Assembly: GCA_029532625.1 (NCBI GenBank)
Contig: JARFXM010000011.1
Location: 3,795,501-3,859,500, forward strand
Length of the DNA: 64,000 nt
From: Lomentospora prolificans
Lineage: Eukaryota; Ascomycota; Sordariomycetes; Microascales; Microascaceae
Direction: 5' to 3'
The notes under the pieces are model-generated. The model did not search any database and had not been told where the DNA came from. It was given only the letters and a program-made list of their open reading frames with translations. The translations under genes were made by a program, and so were the position numbers. Positions 49,577 through 58,184 of this stretch are shown here, piece by piece. How positions within the stretch are numbered: position 1 is the first letter of the stretch; every line of letters begins with the position of its first letter.

Positions 49577-51322
49577 ATGGCTGGCATCGTCCAGACGACT
49601 TTGATATGGGTCGCTTACGCTGTTGCGGCGACCCTCTCGCTTATAGCCGCCTTTATTACAACGTTTACTTGGCAAACCCCGCGCGACCGGTCTCCTATCG
49701 TCAGCATCATTGCGATTGTCAGTCTTACGGCTCTCCTCGCGACAGTGCTCCTGCTCCCAGTGGACATTGCCCTCGTCTCCACGACTACGAATGCTCTCGG
49801 CGCGAAGAAAGACTGGGCAACGATCGATCACGTCGACCAAGTCCTCCATACACTTAAGATTGTCTATTACACCTTGTATAGCTTTGATGCGCTGCTCTGC
49901 CTGCTGGTCATACCCTTCGGATATTTCTGGTATGAAGAATATGACGAGATTGAGGTCGAGGAGGGGCGCACTCTTAAGAGCCGCATTGCGAGCACCTTGA
50001 AGTATACTACTGGCTTCCTGTTCCTAGTGGTTATTCTTTTCCTCGTTGGGTTCTTTGTCCCAGCGGCTGGGAGGAATGCGGGAGAGCACCTCGATCTCGA
50101 TTATTTCAAGCGTCTCCTCGCGGAGAACAATGGAGAAAAGGCACTTGCCTTTGCTCTCGGCCTGTTGATTACTCTAGGTACGCTCCTCTACGTCATATAC
50201 ACCGGAGCCGGCCTCGCGCTTCTACCTGTCTCCATTATCAAAACTGCGCCATCTCTCTCAGCTCCTGAGCTTTCTCAAAACACGGCCTCAGCCCTTGAGC
50301 TCAACCGGGAGCGCCAACGCCAGCTTGAAATGAGGCATGTTGGCCGCACAGACGAGATGCCGGCCAAGGATAGGAGGGAGCTTGAGCGCCTCATCCGCGA
50401 AGAGCGCACTCTGGTCCGTCGAGAAAGGCTAGCAGCTGAGGCCCAAGGCGAGGGTAGAGGCTGGATTTATATGACATGGCTGAAGCTTTGTGCTGTGTTC
50501 CGCCCGATCAAGCTTATCTGCGGCATCCTGATCCTCATCGTTTCCCTGGTTATCTGGGTGTCTATGTTCATCACTGGTGTTGACAAGGCAAAGAATTCGA
50601 TCTGCAAGCAGCACTGTGGCTATATTCTCGGCCACCTTAACGTCTTCCAGCCGATGAACTGGGTCTTTGTCAAGGCAGCCAAGGCTTTCCCCGTAGACTA
50701 CGTTCTCATCGCGCTACTGGTTCTACTATTTTTCAGCGCCTCCATTACCGGAATTGCCGCGGTTGGGATCCGGTTTTTGTGGGTTAGAATCTTCCAGATC
50801 CGAAAAGGCAGAACCGCTCCTCAAGCGCTCCTCATCGCTACTGTTATGCTGGCCCTTATCACCCTTGCTATTAACTACGCTCTCGTCACTATGGTCGCTC
50901 CGCAGTACGCCACATACGGTACGCAGACGTTCTGCACCAACGACCTCTTTGACAAACATGGGCGTCCAGATTGTTCCCAGCACCGAGACCTCATTGTTCC
51001 TTGTTCCGAAGCCCTCAAGTACCCACAGGCCAAGGATGTTTGCACACCCACCGTCATGTCGACTTTCTTGAATCGCGTTACCATCACGTGGCCCTTCTTC
51101 GGCGTCGTTGATTTCTGGGCTCAATTCGCCTTCCTCGGCATCTTCCTACTCGTCTTTATCACCGTACTCTTCCGCACTCCTGAGCTCAACCTTACCGAGC
51201 TGGACGAGGACGCTGAAGCCGATGAGGAAGAGGGCCTGCTCGCCAGTACTGGGAGGAGGTTTGGTGCGACCTGGCAGGATATTACCAGTCGAAGGCGTCA
51301 AGCGTCACCAGCGGCCGAGTAA
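49577..51322 (+). CDS. LMBD1-type lysosomal/vacuolar membrane protein (probable cobalamin transporter)
   Basis: Uninterrupted frame of 581 residues, the usual size of fungal proteins annotated as probable lysosomal cobalamin transporter (LMBR1 domain). It has about nine hydrophobic segments, at roughly 8-28, 42-60, 95-118, 145-165, 187-220, 308-335, 372-400, 415-440 and 510-535. A charged cytosolic loop (about 235-300) is rich in Arg/Glu. YEEYDEIEVEEG follows segment 3, and TPELNLTELDEDAEADEEEG forms an acidic tail with a dileucine (EGLLAS), a plausible vacuolar sorting signal. Fungi mostly do not use cobalamin, so the transporter name is carried over from human LMBD1 and the real substrate is unknown. 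No introns, unlike its neighbours. Confidence 0.88.
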   Translation: MAGIVQTTLIWVAYAVAATLSLIAAFITTFTWQTPRDRSPIVSIIAIVSLTALLATVLLLPVDIALVSTTTNALGAKKDWATIDHVDQVLHTLKIVYYTLYSFDALLCLLVIPFGYFWYEEYDEIEVEEGRTLKSRIASTLKYTTGFLFLVVILFLVGFFVPAAGRNAGEHLDLDYFKRLLAENNGEKALAFALGLLITLGTLLYVIYTGAGLALLPVSIIKTAPSLSAPELSQNTASALELNRERQRQLEMRHVGRTDEMPAKDRRELERLIREERTLVRRERLAAEAQGEGRGWIYMTWLKLCAVFRPIKLICGILILIVSLVIWVSMFITGVDKAKNSICKQHCGYILGHLNVFQPMNWVFVKAAKAFPVDYVLIALLVLLFFSASITGIAAVGIRFLWVRIFQIRKGRTAPQALLIATVMLALITLAINYALVTMVAPQYATYGTQTFCTNDLFDKHGRPDCSQHRDLIVPCSEALKYPQAKDVCTPTVMSTFLNRVTITWPFFGVVDFWAQFAFLGIFLLVFITVLFRTPELNLTELDEDAEADEEEGLLASTGRRFGATWQDITSRRRQASPAAE

Positions 51323-51611
51323 TTAATCGGAAATCAATTACCTTTACTCTCTTTCAGCGCTACTGTATTAAGAACACTTGGGAGAAGGTTTAGGAACAAA
51401 CAGGAAATGAAACAGACACGACGGAAATAGGGTTAGGAAAGGCATCGGAAACATGGTCAGGTAACAGGGTCACTTTAGTCTATCTGTGTTATTGAGGGCA
51501 GCCATCGGTATTATTCGTTCATCATTAAGTCTTTCCGTGTAATTATGTGACAGCAATAAGGCACGCGCTACAAAAGAAGAAGTAATCAGAGAAATTATAC
51601 GTCCGGTATAC

Positions 51612-52921
51612 TCAGGCCCCTAGCGCCACCCTTTTCTTCCTCTGATCTTTGTTAAACTGCTGTGCTCGATGACTACGCTCTTCAAACCCGGCAGCCGGCC
51701 CCTTGTGCATATCGAACCAGCACTGGGAGCAGTAGACCTCATCATCGCATTCCGGGCAGATCAGGGTACCATCTTCAAGACATACCACGCACCAAGTCTT
51801 CATGTCGTCATCGGTGAATCCCACGCGGCCCCCAGGACCACTCTTTTGCTTGTTACCCTCAGACGGCTTGAATGTAGGAACCGAGGGAAGGCCAAGTGGG
51901 TTGGAATCTTCCTCCTGCACCGCGGAGCTGACGGACGGTCTAAAGCTTCTAAGGGCTGCCATACGACGAGCCATATCATCCTCGAAGTTTCCCGTTACCG
52001 GAACAGTAGGATTTGTTGAGGGAGAAGCCGTAGGTGAGGGTATATCTGTGGGTACTGATGGAAGTGCTAACTCAGGCTGTTCTTCGTTATTCGCAGCCGT
52101 TGCACCCGCACTATCACTGATAATGTTTGCTATAGTACTCGTGTCAGCCCGAGGAACAACTCCATCCCCTTCTGTCGCCGAGGTATATTTCGAATCTGCG
52201 ATAGCCCCAGAGAGAATGGCCTCGATTTCGCGGGACATTTCCTCCCCGTTTGAATCGTCGCTGTCATCATCCCCACGCTCCCCTTCCTTGTTCCCATTTG
52301 CCGTAAGGCGTGAGAAGTCCGCTGCGAGCTCGTGAAGCCTATCAAGCTCCGCTCTAGCATCTAGGGGTAGTGCGTCGTCAAGCGCCACCCCCTCACCTAA
52401 TAGATCTTCTAAAAACCCATCATCTGTTTGCAAGATATCATCGTAATCGGCGATACCGGTAGAGGTTTGAGGTGCAGTACTGGCGGCTGGCGGAAAGGAT
52501 CCGACAGTTTCGCCTTCACGGTTCTTACTCGATGATGCTGCGGTACCGCCCTGCTGGGGTGGCAGTGCACTCGCACGAGATGGAGCTTGTGAAGGAGACT
52601 CCTGAGATCGAATTCCTTCCTGCGGGGAAGGAGGGGCTTCTTTTGGGGAAGATCTCTCGGCTTGCTCACGAAGTTGTTTGAGACGATCGGACAAACCGGT
52701 TCCAGATTGGCTATGGTGGGTTTTGGAAGGCGTAGTGGTCTGACGTCTTTTGGTTGCGCACCAAGAGATCAGAGGTTAGCGCTAGGGTTCTACCCATAGA
52801 TTAACTTGTTGGGTGGAGTAGTTTTACGAATAACTTACTCTGAGAGATTGAGTGTCGTTGAGGGGTTCAAAGCCTTGAGGCGATCCAACAAACTCGCGTC
52901 TGTTTCGGTAGGAGTCGGCAT
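51612..52921 (-). CDS. ANCHR-like (ZFYVE19 family) abscission checkpoint protein
   Basis: Two exons on the minus strand, 52921-52839 and 52746-51612, with a 92-bp intron (GTAAGT donor), give 405 residues. The C-terminal zinc module, WCVVCLEDGTLICPECDDEV followed by YCSQCWFDMHK and later SH, matches the C-terminal B-box-like finger of human ANCHR. ANCHR delays cytokinetic abscission by holding Vps4 in the ESCRT-III pathway. No FYVE finger is present. Two repeats of the form LxDRLKxL, at residues 11-18 and 46-53, fit the core of MIM1 motifs that bind Vps4 MIT domains. The middle is acidic, Ser/Pro-rich and probably disordered, apart from a predicted helix ARAELDRLHELAADFSRL. The function is inferred from the human relative. 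Confidence 0.78.
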
Positions 52922-52997
52922 CGTGACTCTGTGGGTTATATAGTACGTTGTTCCAGCTTATATCACAGCACGATGGCGCCGAGCGAGTTCATAAAGC

Positions 52998-53233
52998 ATG
53001 GCGCAACTTCGAGTGTTAAGTTCGAGTACCCCTCCAGGCTATAACGCTTGCGAATTCAGTATAGGGAGATCGGTACCTTTTTTTTTTTCTTCGCTTGTTT
53101 TAAATGTGCGAACACTCTCGTCTTGAAAGGTGACGCGACAGTATGGATTCGAGAAGGCAACTTCGAGGCGGCCGAAGAGCTTGTGGAGCAGTTTCCAGAA
53201 GCTTGGCAGCTTATGCAGCACGCGATGATGTAG
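52998..53233 (+). CDS. Possible 54-residue spliced protein of unknown function
   Basis: Two exons, 52998-53058 and 53130-53233, with a 71-bp intron (donor GTATAG, pyrimidine-rich interior, acceptor AAAG). The product begins MAQLRVLSSSTPPGYNACEF and ends in a helical, protein-like segment, IREGNFEAAEELVEQFPEAW then QLMQHAMM. The second exon has a clear amphipathic-helix pattern and good codon use. I do not recognise a family. Only 76 bp separate its start from the divergent ANCHR-like start, which is tight for two promoters. It could also be an expressed leader peptide. Confidence 0.4.
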
Positions 53234-53637
53234 TTGCCTTCCCGGTGGACCCACCAACGCTGTCGCCTGGTTTAGGTCACCTCCATTCTCACCCCGGCAC
53301 ACCAACACGCTAAGGAAGGTACGTCGCCGCGCAGTGATGGATTCAGACGGACGTGGGTACCCTGGAAGTTCCGGGTAATCAATACTTGGTACTAAAGTAC
53401 CTTCGTACATATCTGTTTATTGACAGTGTGCGGATCTGTACACACCATCATGGCGCATGATGACATCCATTGCCATGAGATGTGCCCATGCCACATTTTG
53501 GCAGTCTAGAGATGGCTGCACCTGCAGACAGTTGTTGGCCTATCACGCCAATCACATTGCACATTCAGCACCGAATCATACTTCGTACGTGAAAAATCAT
53601 TGAGCCCGAGCTTCGCGGAGATAGGAATTTTAAACTG

Positions 53638-53644
53638 TGACTCA
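53638..53644. promoter_or_regulatory. Gcn4/CPC1-type site TGACTCA
   Basis: Perfect 7-base consensus for the bZIP activator of general amino-acid control (Gcn4 in yeast, CPC-1 in Neurospora), 168 bp before the LYS1 start codon. Its position in a lysine-biosynthesis promoter supports function. Confidence 0.75.
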
Positions 53645-53659
53645 AGGGACGAAGAGCAA

Positions 53660-53665
53660 GAGTCA
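53660..53665 (-). promoter_or_regulatory. Second TGACTC core
   Basis: TGACTC on the minus strand (GAGTCA on plus), six of seven bases of the Gcn4/CPC1 consensus, 16 bases after the perfect site. Confidence 0.5.
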
Positions 53666-53720
53666 TTAAAATCCAGAAGACCCCTGTTAGTAATCTTCAC
53701 ATCAGGGACTGAATTACCCA

Positions 53721-53726
53721 GAGTCA
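53721..53726 (-). promoter_or_regulatory. Third TGACTC core
   Basis: TGACTC on the minus strand, six of seven consensus bases, about 86 bases before the LYS1 start. It may lie in the leader rather than the promoter. Confidence 0.45.
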
Positions 53727-53811
53727 TCAATTGGTATCAGAGAGAAGACAAGAAGAATTCTGAACCCTAAGCCTCCGAACATCACATACAATCGCATCTT
53801 CCTAGCCTACT

Positions 53812-55036
53812 ATGTCTGGAATTACCCTCCATCTTCGTTCTGAGTCCAAGCCTCTAGAGCACCGCTCTATGCTGACTCCTAGCACAACCAAGGCGTTAAT
53901 CGATGCTGGCTACACTGTTAACGTTGAGCGCAGCCCTGAGCGCATCTTCGATGACTGTGAGTTCGAGGCGGTTGGCGCGACCTTGGTTCCCGAAGGTAGC
54001 TGGACTGAGGCGCCAACTGATCATATCATCTGTGGCCTCAAGGAACTCCCTGAAGAGGACTGTAAGTAACCTAACCACTCCAATTGAAGCTATTCAACCG
54101 GTTTCTTCAGAATGGCGTGCTATTCCATACTGTCGCCCCGAGGCTAATCATAATTTGGAAGTCCCTCTTAAGCACACCTTCGTGCACTTCGCGCATTGCT
54201 TTAAGGAGCAGGCGGGTTGGCAGAACGTCTTGTCCAGGTTCCCCCGCGGAGGTGGTACGCTCTTGGACCTCGAGTTCCTCGTTGACGAGACTGGACGCCG
54301 TGTGGCCGCGTTTGGTTATCACGCCGGTTTTGCTGGTGCTGCTGCCAGTCTTATGAATTGGGCCTGGCAAATAACCCATCCCGGCGAGCCGTTGCCCAGT
54401 CTCAACTACTATCCCAACGAGGATGCGCTCATTGCAGAAGTTAAGAAAGTCCTTGCCGAGGCTCAGGCAAAGGCCGGTCGTCTACCTCGGGTCATCGTTA
54501 TCGGTGCACTTGGTAGGTGCGGTCGCGGTGCCGTAGACATGAGTCTTCGTGCCGGCATCCCAACCGAGCAGGTCCTCAAGTGGGATCTCGCGGAGACCAA
54601 GGTTGGCGGCCCTTTCAAGGAGATCGTGGAGAGCGACATTTTCTGCAACTGCATTTACCTGACGCATAAAATCCCCAACTTTGTCGACATGGACTCCCTG
54701 AGAGTCCCTAACCGCCGTCTCTCAGTCGTCTGCGATGTGTCCGCAGACACTACTTCTCCCTTTAATCCCGTTCCCATCTACAACACCGTTACGACTTTTG
54801 ACAAGCCCACCGTTCAGGTCGAGGGCCTTGAGGGTGCTCCCCTTTCTGTCATCGCTATTGACCATCTTCCTAGCATGCTTCCTCGAGAGGCCTCTGACGC
54901 TTTCAGTAAGGATCTCCTCCCCTCACTTCTCAACCTCAAGAAGTGGAAGGAAGAGCCTGTCTGGGCTCGGGCGGAGAAGCTGTTCCAGGAGAAGGTTGCA
55001 ACTCTTCCCAAGGAGCTCCAGGGAAACAGTGCATAA
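53812..55036 (+). CDS. lys1: Saccharopine dehydrogenase (NAD+, L-lysine-forming)
   Basis: Two exons, 53812-54061 and 54162-55036, with a 100-bp intron (donor GTAAGT, acceptor GAAG), give 374 residues against 373 for yeast Lys1. The enzyme oxidises saccharopine to lysine and 2-oxoglutarate, the last step of the fungal alpha-aminoadipate pathway. The joint restores ELPEEDFPLKHTFVHFAHC. Lys77 and His95 correspond to the catalytic pair known from the yeast enzyme. The nucleotide-binding segment is VIVIGALGRCGRGAVD. The protein ends LQGNSA and lacks the C-terminal SRL-type peroxisomal signal I recall for yeast Lys1, so a cytosolic location is likely. TGACTC sites upstream suggest general amino-acid control. 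Confidence 0.95.
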
Positions 55037-56533
55037 CTGGAATATGTTGATTGGGCTTTTTAGTGGTAGTTACGGAATGTTTATGAGAAAAGTCGGGATT
55101 GGAATGGTAAATGACACAGGCAGCTCGCTCATGTTGCGCTCAGCGACTTTGCACAGCTAGATCGAGTGCTGGGCTAGCAAATAGAATCTGCACGACAGAC
55201 ATTTACGGGCGGTTTCGAGTTAAAACTCCGACAAAATAGATGGGGTTGAGTGAGGTTCTCGACGATTGGAAATGAAGTTAGTCTAGGGTCCACGTGAAAA
55301 CTCACTGATGCAAGCCACACTGAGCCCCAGGTTTAGTACCTGCATCTGAGGAAATACTGCTTGACCCGTCGTCTCCGTTCTATGGGCTCCTTCTCAAGCC
55401 CCATCATCGTTGTGCGACTAATTCGGCAAAGGTTGGTAAAGAATTGAGACAAGTGTGGTCCTTCTGCAAAGCACTTGAGCAGGGCGCAAACTGAAATGGA
55501 AGAATTTGATGCCTCACTGGGCCTTGCGCAGTAATTTATCGCTGTGTAGTTCTCCCACTGGTTTCAACAGTGAGTGCACTTGGATTGTACTGGACAATAA
55601 TCCACGAAGATTGAACGAGACGGGATTTTATGCCGTCATCAAGCAACCAACAGCGCCCATAGCCACAATCGACCCTCAGATTGGGCGAAATCTCTTTCGC
55701 CTTCCACCCATCAGTCCTGGGTCTTCAGCCAGCGGTAGGACCGGATTTGTGGGTGTGTAGCCGCCACTGTTCTGCGCCACGGTAGTGGGGTATCAAGGTA
55801 CTTTTTGTATTGGGGAACAAGTTGAGATTATTACCCGAGCAACGTCTTGGAGAATAAGCCAATCTGGCTAAAAGACGGCACAATGCCACCGTTTCTCTAA
55901 TACTTAAGTGCTGGAGTAGGATAATCCTCGCAGAAGGATCCCCACTGAACGTGGCTGAGTTAAGGCAGAAGGGCGCTCTCGGACAGGATGAGGAGGGTAA
56001 GAGCCAGCCAGCGAGGCCGATGGGTACCTTGTACACGGGCGGACTAGCACTAATACTGTAGACTAATCAGAACAAGTCAACATTGCGACCCAGATGACGG
56101 GGAGTCAAGGTATGTGCGTTGGTATTTTACGGTTGGCATGGGCATGGAATACGCCGAACATGGGGAAAGGGTACTTATCGAAACAACCCGGGGTGGTCGG
56201 GCTATTCTACCTTAATCTCATCACTCATACCTCATTCCGCCCCTCTGCCATGGCCATTCCTTCCCTGCCCTTGTTCCTTGTCAAAACGCCAGAGGAAATA
56301 AAAGAGACCACCCCTCAGCCATGTTGGGCTGACTATTTCTAGTTTCTCCAAGTAATATCCATTAGCGCGCTCGACTCGGGACCAACTTCTTGCCTCCTTT
56401 CAGCCCCAGCAGCACGATTGGGGCGATTGAAATTTCGTATTAAAACCCCCAGTCCTTGGACTCGTTTCGTATCTGGTCTTTTTTTCTTGGCTCAGCAAGC
56501 GCCAGGCCCCCCCCACACATACACGCGAACATC
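55037..56533. other. Intergenic region between LYS1 and the serine-rich gene
   Basis: Contains the LYS1 3' UTR and, in its last 100-150 bases, the probable promoter and leader of the next gene (an AAA run, then TTTTTTTCTTGG before the start). No supportable gene. Confidence 0.55.
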
Positions 56534-57459
56534 ATGAGGTTCAATTATATTCTCTCTCTTTTAATCCTCGGCACGTCGGCCGCCAACGCCATCGCTGTTC
56601 CAGAGCCCGCCGATATCACGGAATCGAGCGACAAGGAGCTCTGGAGGAGGAAGGGTGGCGGTCGAAGCGGTAGCCGAGGCGGTAGTGGTAGGTCTGGCAG
56701 TTCTAGTTCATCATCTTCTGGAAGTTCTTCATCACGGGGTGGTTCATCCTCGAGTGACTCTTCACGCTCCGGGAGTTCATCAAGTTCAAGTTCATCAAGC
56801 TCACGCAACGGTCAAGGCTCAAGTGGTCCGTCCGGCTCCGGCTCCAGCAGAAGTTCAACGTAAGTATATTTTGCTGGTAGATTTCGTGGAATGTCTGGCC
56901 CTGACAATGTCTTAGACCCGGCACCCCCGGCTTTGCTGGAGCTGGCGCCCCGCGATCCTTTGCGGGTGGCAGATTCTACGGCGCGGGTGCTTCCTCGCCC
57001 TACAAGGCCGGCACCAGGAGCCCAGGTGGCATCTCCCCCCTCCTCTTCGTCGGGGCTGCTGCGCTCGCCTTTTGGCCCGGTGTCTGGCTATACGGCGCCT
57101 ACTCGTACCATTACCCCTATAACTACCACTTCCACAACGAAACCGCGAACAAAGACGAGGATCTCCCCGTTATCTGTGGTTGCGACCCCTACAACCCCTG
57201 TGGCTGTGATGCGAATAACGACACTACATATATCCGGGATCTCGTTGGCGACGGCAACTATAACAACCTCAACCAGTCGCTTGTCACCGTCGCCGAAGTC
57301 AATGGTACGAAGACTATCCTGATTAATGGCACTCTTCCCAATGGCACCGAGCCCCCCGTCCCCGAGGATGGCGACTCGGCCGCGAGGTCCAGGACAATCG
57401 AGGCTCTTGGTTACTGGCCCATGGTAGCCGCCGTTCTCGCAGCAGTTTTCATCGCTTAA
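56534..57459 (+). CDS. Serine-rich secreted protein with probable GPI anchor
   Basis: Two exons, 56534-56859 and 56916-57459 (donor GTAAGT, acceptor TTAG), give 289 residues. Residues 1-22 (MRFNYILSLLILGTSAANAI) are a signal peptide. Then comes a Gly/Arg patch (RRKGGGRSGSRGGS) and a 70-residue Ser/Gly run, likely O-mannosylated or disordered. Exon 2 has a short hydrophobic stretch (SPLLFVGAAALAFWPGVWLY), aromatic YSYHYPYNYHFHNET, a compact CGCDPYNPCGCD cysteine motif and several N-glycosylation sequons (NETA, NDTT, NQSL, NGTK, NGTL, NGTE). The C terminus, YWPMVAAVLAAVFIA, is a hydrophobic tail typical of GPI attachment. It resembles uncharacterised DUF7732-type fungal proteins. A cell-surface role is inferred. 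Confidence 0.8.
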
Positions 57460-58184
57460 ACGCGACTAATGGCGCCTTAATACCCTCTTCAACGCGCTCT
57501 ATCGTGATATTCAACCGACGATGACTCCCTTGGAGATCGTGCTTCTGCATCTGAAAACGGGTGGTTGGTTCCCAGATTACCGGCGTTCAGGGACACCAGA
57601 CAGAACTGGTAATGCGTAACTTTTTGACTTTTGATGTCCACCTTTTCTTCTCAAGGCATATTGCCCCCTTCCTTGTCCATATTCACTCTTTGAAACGAGT
57701 TTCATGTTTATAGTTAGGAGTACCGAGGTAAATCAGCCCAATTTGAATGGTAGTGTAGCTTTCACCTTAGTAAACTGGCATCCAATCTGTGAAGCATCTC
57801 AAATCACTTGATAATTTTTTTTCTTTTGGGGGGCGGGGGGCTTCTTTAATGACTCTGAATACACTCACTTCTCACTTCAAACCTAGTGTGGTCAAATTAA
57901 GCTTGAAAACGACCCTAAAGAGTTACGACACGATTGAGCAATTATGCATCACAGCCACATATACATGTAGACGAAAGACGTCCGGATGCGGAGCGCGTCA
58001 AATTTCTCCGAAGATTGGCCATCCGAGATTCTGCACCCCTGGGCGTGACTCCACTAATAGCACAGCTTGAAAGCCAATTCCAAGCAAAAGCTCAGTTCCA
58101 ATAGCAACACCCAAGGTTCCGCGACACGAGCACGCAACTTTCTGTCCTCAGGGCCTCCATGGCAATTTCTGGCCAGGCTCAAAA
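57460..58184. other. Intergenic region between the serine-rich gene and CFT1
   Basis: 3' UTR of the upstream gene and promoter of CFT1. A T/G-rich patch (TTTTTTTTCTTTTGGGGGGC) lies near 57817-57840. No gene seen. Confidence 0.55.
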
